Origin: Clostridiales bacterium
GTDB taxonomy: Bacteria; Bacillota; Clostridia; Christensenellales; Aristaeellaceae
Reading direction: 5' to 3'
DNA: 43,833 bases
Assembly: GCA_015056055.1 (NCBI GenBank)
Contig: SVHC01000024.1
Span: 1-43,833 of the forward strand
Shown: positions 16,980-28,100 of the stretch, one piece after another
Numbering within the stretch: the first letter of the stretch is position 1
Layout: each line of letters begins with the position of its first letter
The notes under the pieces: generated by a model
The model's input: only the letters and a program-made list of their open reading frames with translations
Databases searched by the model: none
What the model was told of the DNA's origin: nothing
Made by a program: the position numbers and the translations under genes

Positions 16980-18347
16980 TTAGAGGATATATTTCCGCAA
17001 ATCTTTCTCACGGATTTCTTCGTCCAACTGAGAACGCACATAATTTGCATCCACAGTGAAGACGATTTCCGGAGCATCTCCATCGCCTGCGTTGAAAGCA
17101 ACGTCAGCCAGAATGCGCTCCAGAACGGTATGCAGGCGGCGCGCACCGATATTTTCACTGTTTTCATTGGCAGAAAAAGCATGATCGGCGATGGCTTCCA
17201 GTGCGGAATCGTCAAATGCAAGTTCCACATTATCGACCTTCAGAAGCAGCTGGTACTGACGAATCAGCGCATTTTCGGGCTGGGTCAGAATGCGGCGATA
17301 ATCCTCTTTGGTGAGCGGCTTCAGAGAAACATGCACGGGGAAGCGGCCCTGCAGTTCGGGAATCAGGTCACTGACCTTGGACACATGGAATGCGCCTGCT
17401 GCAATAAACAGGATGTGATCCGTTCTTACGGGGCCGTATTTGGTGTTTACGGTGCAGCCTTCCACGATGGGAAGAATATCACGCTGAACGCCTTCGCGGG
17501 AAACATCCGGTCCGTTGGAGGCGGCTTTTCCGGCGATTTTATCAATCTCATCCAGGAAAACGATACCATCCTGCTCTGCGCGTGCAATAGCTTCGGTATA
17601 AACGGCATCCATATCGATCAGAGCCTGTTCTTCTTCAGCGCAGAGAATCTTTCTTGCTTCCTTTACGGGTACCTTGCGCAGCTTGGTCTTTTTCGGCAGA
17701 ATGGAGCCAAGCATTTCGCCCATGTTCATATCGGTGCCGGGAATTTCATTGCGGGGCATGGTTTCTTCAACTTCGATTTCCACAATGCGATCTTCCAGTT
17801 CGCCGGCAGCCAGTGCGGCGCGAACTTCACCGCGTGAAGCCTTGAGCTTTTCGGTTTCTTCAGGGGTTTCGGCAGGCATGCGCTGCTGGGTATTTCCAAG
17901 AATCAGGTCGATGGGATTGGTCTTTTTCTTGACAGGACGAACGATCAGATCGACGAGCCTGTCTTCTGCACTGCGCTTTGCGGCTTCGCGTACGCGCTCA
18001 ATGTGCTCTTCCTTGACCAGACGAATGGAAGCTTCAATCAGGTCACGGATAATAGAATCCACATCACGGCCTACATAGCCGACCTCAGTGAACTTGGTGG
18101 CTTCAATTTTGACAAAGGGAGCCATTACAAGCTTTGCAAGGCGACGGGCAATTTCGGTTTTACCTACGCCGGTGGGGCCGATCATCAGAATATTCTTGGG
18201 AGTAACTTCTTCGCGGATATCCTCAGGAAGCTGTGCACGGCGATAGCGGTTGCGCAAAGCTACAGCAACGGCGCGCTTGGCATCATCCTGGCCAATGATA
18301 TAGCGGTTCAGTTCGTTTACAATTTGACGGGGAGTAAGTGTTGCCAT
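16980..18347 (-). CDS. hslU: ATP-dependent protease ATPase subunit HslU (ClpY)
   Basis: A 455-residue AAA+ unfoldase that feeds proteins into the HslV peptidase. The start MATLTPRQIVNELNRYIIGQ is the family N-terminus. Walker A is GPTGVGKT (57-64), followed by the GYVGRDV pore motif. Walker B, IVFLDEIDKIA, comes after the inserted I-domain. The C-terminal tail ends in RKYIL, the segment that docks into HslV. The ATG at 18347 follows AAGGAGG, 14 bp after hslV on the same strand. It is the last gene of the long operon and is followed by a terminator. Confidence 0.97.
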   Translation of the reverse strand: MATLTPRQIVNELNRYIIGQDDAKRAVAVALRNRYRRAQLPEDIREEVTPKNILMIGPTGVGKTEIARRLAKLVMAPFVKIEATKFTEVGYVGRDVDSIIRDLIEASIRLVKEEHIERVREAAKRSAEDRLVDLIVRPVKKKTNPIDLILGNTQQRMPAETPEETEKLKASRGEVRAALAAGELEDRIVEIEVEETMPRNEIPGTDMNMGEMLGSILPKKTKLRKVPVKEARKILCAEEEQALIDMDAVYTEAIARAEQDGIVFLDEIDKIAGKAASNGPDVSREGVQRDILPIVEGCTVNTKYGPVRTDHILFIAAGAFHVSKVSDLIPELQGRFPVHVSLKPLTKEDYRRILTQPENALIRQYQLLLKVDNVELAFDDSALEAIADHAFSANENSENIGARRLHTVLERILADVAFNAGDGDAPEIVFTVDANYVRSQLDEEIREKDLRKYIL

Positions 18348-18361
18348 GGTACGCCTCCTTA

Positions 18362-18892
18362 TTACACGATTTCCACAGTGATGTGGTCGTTGGTATATAC
18401 GCAAATCTGGGAGGCGATTTCCAACGCCTTGCGTGCAATTTCGTTCGCGGGCAGATCGCTGTTCTGGGTCAGTGCACGTGCGGCAGCAAGAGCGTAATTT
18501 CCGCCCGAACCAATAGCAAGAACGCCATCATCGGGCTCGATTACTTCACCTGTGCCGGAAACGAGAAGCGTATGCTCCTTATCGGCGCAAAGCAGCATCG
18601 CATCCAGCTTGCGCATTGCTTTGTCCATGCGCCATTCCTGCGCAAGTTCCACAGCGGCACGCTGAAGATTGCCGGCAAACTGATTGAGCTTGTCTTCGAA
18701 TTTTTCGCTAAGGGCGAAGGCGTCCGCAACAGAACCTGCGAAGCCTACGACAACCTGATCGTTGAATATACGACGAACCTTTTTTGCACCATGCTTGATT
18801 ACGGTGGATTCGCCCATGGTAACCTGACCGTCGCCTGCGATGGCACACATGCCGTTACGGCGTACGGCGCAGATTGTGGTTCCTCTGATCAT
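18362..18892 (-). CDS. hslV: ATP-dependent protease proteolytic subunit HslV (ClpQ)
   Basis: A 176-residue proteasome-like peptidase subunit that assembles with HslU. Precursor residues MIRG are followed by Thr5-Thr6, the expected new N-terminal threonine nucleophile after processing, then [19 protein letters not shown]. Lys37 or nearby in KHGAKKVRR and [10 protein letters not shown] complete the active-site region. The ATG at 18892 follows GGAGG; the usual HslV length confirms the start. It lies 19 bp after trmFO and 14 bp before hslU. The threonine type agrees with clostridial and proteobacterial HslV rather than the serine type of Bacillus ClpQ. Confidence 0.97.
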   Translation of the reverse strand: MIRGTTICAVRRNGMCAIAGDGQVTMGESTVIKHGAKKVRRIFNDQVVVGFAGSVADAFALSEKFEDKLNQFAGNLQRAAVELAQEWRMDKAMRKLDAMLLCADKEHTLLVSGTGEVIEPDDGVLAIGSGGNYALAAARALTQNSDLPANEIARKALEIASQICVYTNDHITVEIV

Positions 18893-18911
18893 TATAAAAT
18901 ACCTCCGGATA

Positions 18912-20222
18912 CTATTCGGGAATAGAGATTCCTGCCATAACTTCCAGGGAACGTTCGGCAAGCTTTTCGTAGCGCTGGCGTTTGCCGCCCTTCACGCGAT
19001 ATTCCAGCGATTCCAAAATGCCGAAATTGGAGTTCATGGGCTGGAAATTCCGGTTGGGAACGGTGACATAATTGGCCAGAGCGCCGAGAACTGTTTTGGT
19101 GGTGAAATCCGGCTCGGGCTGTCCCTTAAGGTGGGCGGCAAGACCGATGGCGGCAACAAGACCGCTGGCAGCGGATTCTATATAGCCTTCAACACCGGAA
19201 AGCTGACCGGCAAAGCGAATTTCGGGATTTGTACGCAATGCAAAGTTGGCTCCCAGAACATCGGGGGAATTGATGTAGGTATTGCGGTGCATGACACCGT
19301 AACGCACGAATTCCGCATTTTCAAGGCCGGGAATCATGGAGAAAACGCGCTTCTGTTCGCTCCACTTCAGACGGGTCTGGAAACCGACCAGGTTATAAAG
19401 CGTGCCGGCTGCATTGTCCTGACGGAGCTGGACAACGGCAAAGGGCATTTTTCCGGTGTTGGGGTCTACAAGCCCAACGGGTTTGAGCGGGCCAAAAGCC
19501 AGCGTCTGCCGTCCGCGGGAAGCCAGAATTTCAACCGCAAGACAGCCTTCGAATACAAGCGATTTTTCAAAACCATGCGGGTCGGCCATTTCAGCGGACA
19601 TAAGGGCATCATAAAAGCGGTTGTATTCCTCTTCGGTCATAGGGCAGTTCAGATAATCCGAACCACGCTCATAGCGCGACGCGCGGAAAACCTTGTTCAT
19701 ATCGATGGATTCCAGCGTCACGATAGGTGCGGCTGCATCGAAGAAATGCAGGTCCTGCATTCCGGGCAGCTTCATAATAGCATCGGTCAGAGCTTCATCT
19801 GTGAGCGGACCGGTGGCAATAATGGCAGGAGATTCGGGAATCTCGCTTACCAGCACGCCGGTTTCAACTTCAATCAGCGGGTGGGAAGCGATTTTCTCGG
19901 TTACCTCTTTGGAAAATACCTCGCGGTCAACTGCCAGAGCGCCGCCTGCAGGTACACGCGCTTTTTCGGCACAGTCCAGAATCAGCGAACCGACGATTTT
20001 CATCTCTGCCTTTAAAAGGCCGGAAGCATTGGAAATCTGCTCGGCCTTCAGGGAATTGGAACATACAAGCTCCGCAAAACTATCCATTGTATGAGCAGGA
20101 GAATACTTTGCGGGCTTCATGTCAATCAATTTTACGGGAATGCCGCGCTTGGCAAGCTGCCATGCGGCTTCGCAGCCGGCAAGACCGGCGCCAACAATTG
20201 TAACTTTCTTCGTATTATTCAT
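18912..20222 (-). CDS. trmFO: tRNA (uracil-54-C5)-methyltransferase, folate-dependent (TrmFO)
   Basis: A 436-residue FAD enzyme that makes ribothymidine at tRNA position 54 using methylenetetrahydrofolate. The FAD-binding loop is [14 protein letters not shown]. The two functional cysteines of the family are present: Cys54 in ELVCSNSLK and Cys227 in FEGCLAVE. The ATG at 20222 overlaps the end of topA by 8 bp and has only a poor ribosome binding site, so translation is probably coupled to topA. The length matches the 435-residue Bacillus enzyme. The order topA-trmFO-hslV-hslU is conserved in Firmicutes, although xerC, usually placed after trmFO, is missing here. Confidence 0.96.
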   Translation of the reverse strand: MNNTKKVTIVGAGLAGCEAAWQLAKRGIPVKLIDMKPAKYSPAHTMDSFAELVCSNSLKAEQISNASGLLKAEMKIVGSLILDCAEKARVPAGGALAVDREVFSKEVTEKIASHPLIEVETGVLVSEIPESPAIIATGPLTDEALTDAIMKLPGMQDLHFFDAAAPIVTLESIDMNKVFRASRYERGSDYLNCPMTEEEYNRFYDALMSAEMADPHGFEKSLVFEGCLAVEILASRGRQTLAFGPLKPVGLVDPNTGKMPFAVVQLRQDNAAGTLYNLVGFQTRLKWSEQKRVFSMIPGLENAEFVRYGVMHRNTYINSPDVLGANFALRTNPEIRFAGQLSGVEGYIESAASGLVAAIGLAAHLKGQPEPDFTTKTVLGALANYVTVPNRNFQPMNSNFGILESLEYRVKGGKRQRYEKLAERSLEVMAGISIPE

Positions 20223-22302
20223 CTTCAGGAGCGGCCACAGGCACGCGTTTTTTACAGGATTCGTTGGTGCACAGGTGATACGTATCGCCCTTGGAGGTAC
20301 GCTTGAACACCATGCGACTGGAGCAGTCCGGGCACTTATCCTCCACGGGCTGATCCCAGGAAACAAACTGACACTCGGGATAATGTTCACAGCCGTAGAA
20401 ACGGCGTCCGCGCTTGCTGACGCGTTCAAACAGCTTTCCGCCGCATTCGGGGCAGGGGGTACTGATGGTTTTCAAAAGAGCCTGCGTATGGCGGCAGTTC
20501 GGGAAATTCGGGCATGCGAGGAAGCGACCAAAGCGACCGGTCTTATATACCATCATGGCACCGCACTTTTCGCAGGGAATATCGGATACTTGGTCTTCGA
20601 TTTCAACTTTTTCGATAGACTGATCGGCAATTTCGAGCGTCTTTTTGAAAGGACCGTAGAATTCGGAGATGACGTTGTGCCAATCTTTGGAACCGGCTTC
20701 GATATCATCCAGATCGCGTTCCATATCGGCCGTGAATTCGGTATCGACAATATCCGGGAAATAACTGCTCATCATATCCGTTACCACAATGCCGAGCTCC
20801 GTGGGTTCAAGACGCTTATTTTTGCGCGTGATATATCCGCGCATGGTAATAGTGGAAATGGTGGGGGCATAGGTGGAAGGACGACCGATTCCCAGATCTT
20901 CCATCGCGTGTACCAGAGATGCTTCCGTGTAGCGCGGCGGGGGCTGGGTAAAATGCTGATCCGCATGAACATCTACAAGAGTTGCGGAATCGCCGTTTTC
21001 CAGCAAGGGAAGTGCGGTGTCAGCCTCTTCCTGCGTGTCATCCTGACCTTCTTCGTATACAATGGTGAAGCCTGCAAAACGCTTATGCTGACCCGAGTAG
21101 GTAAATCTGTCGCCGGTATCGGCTACGATCTCAGCAGAAAGTGTATCGTAAATCGCAGGGGTCATCTGGCTTGCAATAAAACGATCATAAATCAGTTTGT
21201 ACAGTCTGTACTGATCACGGGTAAGGGAAGCCTTAAGAACTTCGGGACGGTATTCCGTGTTGGTGGGACGGATTGCTTCGTGGGCATCCTGCGCGCTTTT
21301 GCGACTCTTATAGGTGTTGGGCTCGGCGGGCAGATAGTTTTCACCAAAACGTGCGGAGATAGCGTCGCGTATGCTGGCGATCGCTTCGTCGGAAATGCGG
21401 GTAGAATCGGTACGGATATAGCTTACAATACCCTGCGTACCAACGCCCTGAATATCCACACCTTCATACAGCTGCTGTGCAATCTGCATGGTCTTTGAAG
21501 TAGTGAAACCCAGCTTACGGGAGGCTTCCTGCTGCAGATTGGAGGTGGTGAACGGAGGTGCGGGATGCTTTTTACGTTCACCGCGTTTTATATTGTTCAC
21601 AGTATAGGAAGCGGTACGCAGACGTTCGACCAAATTTTCGCAGTCAGCGCTGCTTTTGAGTTCGGCCTTTTCACCGTTCATACCCTGATAGCGCGCTGTA
21701 AAGCCCTTGAATTCGCCGCCGATAGTCCAGTATTCTTCCGTTTCGAAGGATTCGATTTCTCGTTCACGCTCTACGATCATCGACGTTGCAACGGACTGCA
21801 CACGGCCTGCGCTGAGTCCCTGACGAACTTTACGCCAGAGAAGCGGACTGATTTTGTAGCCTACGAGGCGATCCAGTACACGGCGTGCCTGCTGTGCATC
21901 CACAAGTTTCAAATCCAAAGGCTCAGGCTTTTTAATGGCAGCCTTGATTTCCTTTTCGGTGATTTCGTGGAACTTTACGCGGCAGGGTGTGGAAGGATCG
22001 ATACCCAGAATATTTGCCAGATGCCAGGAAATGGCTTCGCCTTCGCGATCAGGGTCTGTCGCGAGGAAGACGGCCTTGGCAGCCTTGGCTTCCTTGCGGA
22101 TGCGGGTAAGGATTTCGCCGCGTCCGCGAATGGTGATATACTTGGGCTCAAAATTGTTTTCTTCGTCTACACCGATTTGCGATTTTGGAAGGTCGCGAAT
22201 ATGGCCCTGCGAGGCTTCAACCTTGTAGCCGCGGCCAAGAAATTTGGTGATGGTCCTTGCCTTTGCAGGGGACTCTACAATAATCAGCTTATGCTGTGCC
22301 AT
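20215..22302 (-). CDS. topA: DNA topoisomerase I
   Basis: A 695-residue type IA topoisomerase that relaxes negative supercoils. The Toprim domain carries IIVESPAKA (Glu10) and the acidic triad TDPDRE (82-87). The active-site tyrosine is Tyr295 in SYIRTDST. The C-terminus has three four-cysteine zinc ribbons beginning CEKCG, CPECGG and CPDCSS, each closed by a C-x-n-C pair, which help bind single-stranded DNA. It lies 45 bp after dprA and overlaps trmFO by 8 bp, as in many Firmicutes. The start MAQHKLIIVESPAK follows GGAGG. Confidence 0.97.
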   Translation of the reverse strand: MAQHKLIIVESPAKARTITKFLGRGYKVEASQGHIRDLPKSQIGVDEENNFEPKYITIRGRGEILTRIRKEAKAAKAVFLATDPDREGEAISWHLANILGIDPSTPCRVKFHEITEKEIKAAIKKPEPLDLKLVDAQQARRVLDRLVGYKISPLLWRKVRQGLSAGRVQSVATSMIVEREREIESFETEEYWTIGGEFKGFTARYQGMNGEKAELKSSADCENLVERLRTASYTVNNIKRGERKKHPAPPFTTSNLQQEASRKLGFTTSKTMQIAQQLYEGVDIQGVGTQGIVSYIRTDSTRISDEAIASIRDAISARFGENYLPAEPNTYKSRKSAQDAHEAIRPTNTEYRPEVLKASLTRDQYRLYKLIYDRFIASQMTPAIYDTLSAEIVADTGDRFTYSGQHKRFAGFTIVYEEGQDDTQEEADTALPLLENGDSATLVDVHADQHFTQPPPRYTEASLVHAMEDLGIGRPSTYAPTISTITMRGYITRKNKRLEPTELGIVVTDMMSSYFPDIVDTEFTADMERDLDDIEAGSKDWHNVISEFYGPFKKTLEIADQSIEKVEIEDQVSDIPCEKCGAMMVYKTGRFGRFLACPNFPNCRHTQALLKTISTPCPECGGKLFERVSKRGRRFYGCEHYPECQFVSWDQPVEDKCPDCSSRMVFKRTSKGDTYHLCTNESCKKRVPVAAPEDE

Positions 22303-22347
22303 GAATGTTCCTCCGATTTATGCAATGCGCGCTGGGAACGCGCCGGC

Positions 22348-23427
22348 TTATTGAACTGCACGATAGCCGTTTCCGGTTACCTTTATTATTATTCCCTTCA
22401 ATTCGAGCATTGTCAAGAGAAAATTAAGTCTTTCATACGGAATTTTTGTGTATTCGCTGAGCTCTTCGATATTCATAAATTCATTTCTCAGGGGAGAAAC
22501 GATCAATTCTTCCTCTTCACTCAGGGGAATTACGGGGGCTGCTGCCTTTGGCGTTGTGCTTTGCGAAGCCCAGCCCATGGGTTCAAGGATGCTCCATTCG
22601 TTTTCAACAAGTGGTGCGCCGGCTGCGATCAGAGAGTTTGGACCGTGAGAAGTTTCGGAATAAATGCTTCCCGGAACGGCAAAAACCTCTCTTGACTGTT
22701 CAAGAGCCAAATTGGCAGTAACCATTGCGCCGGACTTAAAGCCGCCTTCAACAATCAACGATGCGGGGCAAAGTCCACTGATAATACGGTTGCGAATGGG
22801 ATAACTCGATGGATATACGCGGGTGCCGGGAGGAAACTCCGTAATAAGGCTGCCGCCGTTTTCAAGAATTTCCATGGCGAGATCGGCGTTTTCGCGGGGA
22901 ACGATATTATCTGTTCCGCATGGCAAAACGGCGACTGTGCGTCCGCCGGCTTCCAGAGCACCGCGATGCGCTTCGGCATCGATTCCCATTGCAAGACCGC
23001 TTACAATCGTGATATTATGAGCGGCAATTGCCCGGCTCAATTCACGTGCTGCGCGGCGCCCATCGCGTGTAGGTCGGCGGGTACCCACCACAGCAAGATT
23101 GCGTTCAGATGAAAATTCACAGTTTCCGCGCACAAACAGGGTTGGTGGCGGGTCATAGATTTCAAGCAGCAAAGAAGGATACCCTTCATCCGCACGGGTT
23201 ATGCAGGTGACGCGGTGCTTTTCAAGCGATTCAAAAAGCGTTTCTGCCCATTCACGGTTTCGTGCTTTCAAAAGAGCGTTCAGCAGTGCAGCGGGAAGAA
23301 ATCTTTCAAGCGAGCTGCGTTTTTCTGTCCAAACAGCCTGCGGCGAACCGAAAGCGTTTATAAGGCGGTCAAATGCGACGGCGTTCATGCCCGGTACGCT
23401 TGAAAGCCATATCCAATACTTATCCAT
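22348..23427 (-). CDS. dprA: DNA-processing protein DprA
   Basis: A 359-residue DprA/Smf protein, which binds incoming single-stranded DNA during natural transformation and loads RecA. An N-terminal helix-hairpin-like segment precedes the Rossmann-like core with the family blocks VGTRRPTRDGR and VSGLAMGIDAEAHRGAL, and FPPGTRVYPSSYPIRNRIISG. A C-terminal winged-helix (DML1) domain is recognisable from IVSPLRNEFMNIEELS. The ATG follows GGAGGT. The 104-bp gap before it, after comM, contains a TATAAT (near 23446-23451) with a weak -35, so an internal promoter is possible. With comM next to it, the DNA-uptake theme is clear. Confidence 0.95.
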   Translation of the reverse strand: MDKYWIWLSSVPGMNAVAFDRLINAFGSPQAVWTEKRSSLERFLPAALLNALLKARNREWAETLFESLEKHRVTCITRADEGYPSLLLEIYDPPPTLFVRGNCEFSSERNLAVVGTRRPTRDGRRAARELSRAIAAHNITIVSGLAMGIDAEAHRGALEAGGRTVAVLPCGTDNIVPRENADLAMEILENGGSLITEFPPGTRVYPSSYPIRNRIISGLCPASLIVEGGFKSGAMVTANLALEQSREVFAVPGSIYSETSHGPNSLIAAGAPLVENEWSILEPMGWASQSTTPKAAAPVIPLSEEEELIVSPLRNEFMNIEELSEYTKIPYERLNFLLTMLELKGIIIKVTGNGYRAVQ

Positions 23428-23531
23428 GCGTACCTCCGAAAAGCCATTATAAGAAAGAATTTAAGCTGTTTTCCATATTACCACAGAAATAGCCAAAACA
23501 CAACATGCAGATAAAATTTTGTGCAATCAAA

Positions 23532-25061
23532 CTAGCTCCAGTATTTGCGATCCAGAGAGCGATATTGAATTGCTTCTGCCAGATGTGATTCACTGATTGT
23601 AGATGCACCGGCAAGGTCGGCAATTGTGCGTGCGACCTTAATAACACGGGTTGCGGCGCGGTTGGAGAGCGACATTACGCTGCAGGCTTGCTGCAGAATT
23701 GCATTTGCGCCCGGAGTAAGTTTGCAGTGAACGGAGAGGGAGCGGGCATCAAGACGAGCATTTGTACGGATAGAAGTACCCTTGAAACGCTCTGCCTGAA
23801 TGCTGCGTGCGGCGCAGACACGTTCACGAATGGAAGCGGAAGACTCGGAAAGCGTGGGGGCGGCGATTTCACTGGCTTCCATGGAAACAACCTCTACGTG
23901 AAGATCGATTCGGTCAAGCAAAGGGCCGGATACGCGGTTCAGATAGCGACGGATATCAACTGCAGAACAGCGACAGGTCTGTGTTCTGGAACCGTAATTT
24001 CCGCAGGGACAGGGATTCATGGAACACACCAGCGTAAACGAAGAAGGATATACAGCCGTCGCATTTGCGCGCGTAATCGTTACAAATCCATCCTCCATAG
24101 GCTGGCGCAGGGTCTCCAGAACGGAACGGGAATATTCCGGCAACTCATCAAGAAAGAGAACTCCATTGTGTGCGCGCGAAATTTCGCCGGGCATGGCATT
24201 GCTGCCGCCGCCGACAAGAGAGGGCTGCGAAGCGGTATGGTGCGGCGCACGGAAGGGACGTTCGGTAATAAGTCCGGATTCCGGGATGCTTCCGGAAACT
24301 GAATGGATACGGGTAACTTCCAGTGCTTCTTCAAAGCTCATATCCGGGAGAATGGAGGGCATGCAGCGGGCAAGCAGCGTTTTACCCGAACCGGGCGGGC
24401 CGATTAAAAGAACATTGTGCCCGCCTGCAGCAGCGATTTCAAGTGCGCGTTTGGCTGCGGTTTGCCCTTTTACATGCATAAAGTCTGAAGCGAAAGTACG
24501 CTCGGAAAGAAGTTGTGTGTAAGGAACAGGTGTGATGGACTCAAGCGGCTTTTTTCCTGCGAGATGATCCACTACCTGCGAGATATGCGATGCGGGCAAG
24601 ATTGTGATTCCGTCCACGCAGCGTACTTCCATGGCATTTCCGGCAGGAAGAACAATCGCCTTTAATCCGGCATGACGCGCAGCCAATGTCATCGGCAGTG
24701 CGCCGCGTACCGGTTGGATAGCGCCGTTCAGAGAAAGTTCGCCAATGAAAGCAACCCCATCCAAAGAAGCGCCCGGAACATCTCTTTTGCATGCCAACAG
24801 GCCTATCGCGATCGGAAGATCAAAACAGGGGCCTTCTTTTTTGCGATCGGCTGGGGCGAGATTTATAGTGATTCGTTCCTCGGGCATCTTATAGCCGCTG
24901 TTTACAATGGCTGCCTTTACACGTTCCCGCGATTCGCGTACGGTTGCATCCGGCAAGCCTACAATTTCAAATGCGGGCATTCCGAAGCTTACATTTACCT
25001 CTGTGCGAACGGGAAAACTGTCGATTCCGGCAACGCCGAAGCTTGTTACCATGTGAAGCAT
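23532..25061 (-). CDS. comM: YifB/ComM-family Mg chelatase-like AAA ATPase
   Basis: A 509-residue ATPase of the ComM (YifB) family. In transformable bacteria ComM is a helicase that aids branch migration during recombination of imported DNA. An N-terminal Lon-protease-like domain (to about 170) is followed by the AAA domain with Walker A GPPGSGKT (221-228), Walker B GVLFLDELPEY and a C-terminal Mg-chelatase-like domain. CPCGNYG and CRCS form the zinc-binding insertion. The ATG at 25061 lies 7 nt after AAGGAGG; a second ATG three codons in is less well placed. It sits directly before dprA in the long operon. Confidence 0.95.
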   Translation of the reverse strand: MLHMVTSFGVAGIDSFPVRTEVNVSFGMPAFEIVGLPDATVRESRERVKAAIVNSGYKMPEERITINLAPADRKKEGPCFDLPIAIGLLACKRDVPGASLDGVAFIGELSLNGAIQPVRGALPMTLAARHAGLKAIVLPAGNAMEVRCVDGITILPASHISQVVDHLAGKKPLESITPVPYTQLLSERTFASDFMHVKGQTAAKRALEIAAAGGHNVLLIGPPGSGKTLLARCMPSILPDMSFEEALEVTRIHSVSGSIPESGLITERPFRAPHHTASQPSLVGGGSNAMPGEISRAHNGVLFLDELPEYSRSVLETLRQPMEDGFVTITRANATAVYPSSFTLVCSMNPCPCGNYGSRTQTCRCSAVDIRRYLNRVSGPLLDRIDLHVEVVSMEASEIAAPTLSESSASIRERVCAARSIQAERFKGTSIRTNARLDARSLSVHCKLTPGANAILQQACSVMSLSNRAATRVIKVARTIADLAGASTISESHLAEAIQYRSLDRKYWS

Positions 25062-25128
25062 GCGGCTACCTCCTTTTGTTGAGTAAGAAAAGTAATGGTT
25101 GTGCGGTGCGAATAAGCGAAGCACGAAG

Positions 25129-28100
25129 CTAGAAGTTATACCAGTTAAACCATCTCAAAAGCTGTGCATAGGCGCGTGCCACCGGCATGCCGGATTCCAG
25201 CGGATAGAACATCACAAACAGGACTGCAGCGACACATACCAGCATGATGCCTGCGCGGCGTGCGATACGTGCATTGAGCTTCATAAAACGATTCAGTACA
25301 AGCACGATTGCCATAATTATGAAAGGCACGCTGGTGAAATAGTGATAGATAAATGTGCAGCGGGAGATCAGTACCCAAGGCATGTATTGCGATGCAAAGC
25401 CGATTGCTACGGTAAGCATATCTTTATCCGTGTGTTTTTCGGCAGCAAGAAGGAATACAACCGTGACCATGGCAACGATTCCGGACCACCAGACTGCGGG
25501 ATTTCCCATGCAGGAGATGGAGGATATTACGCCGGCAGGCATGAACGACGTACCGGAATAGTACCACATCGGGCGGACAATCAGCGGCCATTCGTACCAG
25601 GGAGACTGGAAACCGTGAGTCGCTTCAAGGTCGGCATGATAGCGGAACATATTTTCTTGAATCTGCAGAACGCCCTTTACGGAAAGACCACCCTGAGGGA
25701 GCATGTGCCAGTAATATGAAAAATAGTATACGACAGCGGGCACGGCAATGAAGAACACCAGACAGCATGCCAGTGTGATAACCGTATTGTGCCAGAAGCA
25801 CTTGGACTGTATGCTTTCACGGTTGGCGAGGTATTCCTTTGAACGCTGCCAGATTGTGATGAAGAAAAGCAGTGCAAGACCGATGGAAGCGTAGATACCG
25901 GTCCACTTGCTTGCCCATGCAAAAGCCATGAACAGGCCGGAGAGACCAAGCGGAATCAACGTTCTCCAGAGTTTTTCACGCAGGTAACTCATCTGCATGT
26001 AGCGGATCATAAAGATATACATCATCATGATGAAGAACACTACATAGCTGTCAATGGTTGCAATGCGCGTTTGCGTGAAATGCATGGAATCCAACGCCAT
26101 CAGCAGCATGGCGATGAGCGAAAGATCCGCACGCTTTGTAAGCTGACGGACAAGCATATACATTGCGGGCAGCATCAGAACGCCCATCAGAGCACCCATA
26201 AAGCGCCAACCAAACGGATTCATACCAAAGATGCGTATTCCGACCATGATCAGCACCTTGCCGAGCGGAGGATGCGTATATTCGTAGGCGGTGAGTCCCC
26301 GGTCGTGTTCATATGCGGTGCGGGCGTGATAGATTTCATCGAAATAGGTACCGTTATAGTAAGAGGGATAGGGAGGAACGGTATCCTGTTCATCGATCAG
26401 CAAAGTATAATCCGTTTCGAATTCCGGCGCGGAACCGCTGCGGGAGATGGAGGCGATCGTGATCGGATTGCTGTTTTCGTCAAGGAACGAAACCTCGTGC
26501 AGCGTAAGGCCGACACGCTGTGCGCGCAGGCGTATATAGCGTGCAGTTTGCATGGGATAACCGCTTTGCAGAGCCGTGAATTGCCCGGAGGAATCGTATT
26601 CGCCCGGCTGATACCACAGCCATCGGAAACATTCGCCCTGATTGTACAGTGCGCTATGCGGTTCTGACCAGGTTTCGCCGTCGGAGGAAAGCTCTACCGT
26701 AAAACTGGAATAGCATATACCACCGTAATACGTCATATGGAAGGTTTGTTCTTCTCCAAGATCAAACACGACACTTTCTCCGGGTTTTGATGCAATCCAG
26801 GCAGTTTCGGGAGCTTTAAGGGATCCGAGATTTGTGAATGCAAGCGCGGAATAGGTGAGCGTTACGACTGCCATCGCCAGATATTCGCCGCGCTTCAGAT
26901 TCAATTTATAATCCGGAGCAGCATCAATTTTTACTTCGTGCAAAGGCGAAGTTTCAAAGGTGATTATGCGCTCGCGTACAATAATATCGTAGCTGACACG
27001 CGCAAGTGCAGCTGCACTGAGCACATTTACAACAGCTGCGGTGCAGGTGTAGAAACGATCACTGCCGCCGATGATGCGGGAAACCTCATGCAGACCGTCC
27101 TGCAGAATCAACGTGATATTGATAAACTGGCCAGCGGTAAATACGGCGAGGATATACAGAATGCGCTTGTCTTTGCAGATCGCAAATGCAAACAGAAGCA
27201 ACAGGATTGCCGGGAAGGCATAGCGCTCGTGCATCATGGGTCCGAAAGCAAATAAAAGTGAAATAAAGCATGCGGCAGCAAGATACAGATGGTGCGATTT
27301 CTTGGAACGGATTGCGAGGAAGAATGCGTATAGATACGACAGTGCCATGCAAACGGATGCAACAATTGTAACGGTTTCTGCACTGGAAACAGGAGTCCAG
27401 TTCAGCGAGAACAGCTCATATACGTTCATTGCATTGATGGTGACATATTTATAGCCGGAAACAGTGCCTGAATACAGGTTCCAGAGCCAGGTAATTGGAT
27501 TGGTGCCGCCGGAGAAGAATGCGGCGATCAGGACGAGAACCGCAAATGCAGCTCCGATACCGATACCGCAAGTTTTCAGAAGATTTTTGCGGTCGGATTT
27601 TTCGGCGCGCATGATCAGAATAACAATTGCACAAAGACCTATCGGGGCAAAAAGCAGAGATTGCGGCTTTGTAAGCACTGCCAGGGCGTATATGGGCAAT
27701 GCGGCAGAAAAGCGTTTTTCCACCAACAGTGTCACTGCAACTACAAGCATCAGAGTAAATACGCTGTCAACCTGGCCCCATGCGGCGCTGTCGATTACTG
27801 CGACAGGATTAAATGCATAGAGCATTGCGAGCATCAATGCAATGCGTTCGCCTGCGTGCTTGCGTGCGAAGCGGAAAAGAACAACTGCACCGCCAAGGTC
27901 GCAGAGCACGGGAATTGCTTTTACAAGCAGCCAGTGAGCTGCTGAATCGTATCCGATGCCAAAGAGGCTGCGAAGGGCCTCAGCAGGCCACAGAAGCAGC
28001 ATATATACCGGAGGATAGTCGCAGAAATAATCGGCACTGTAGAAATCAAAAACACCCGTATGGAAAATTCGGTAAGACCACGCTTCAAAGCAGTTAATAT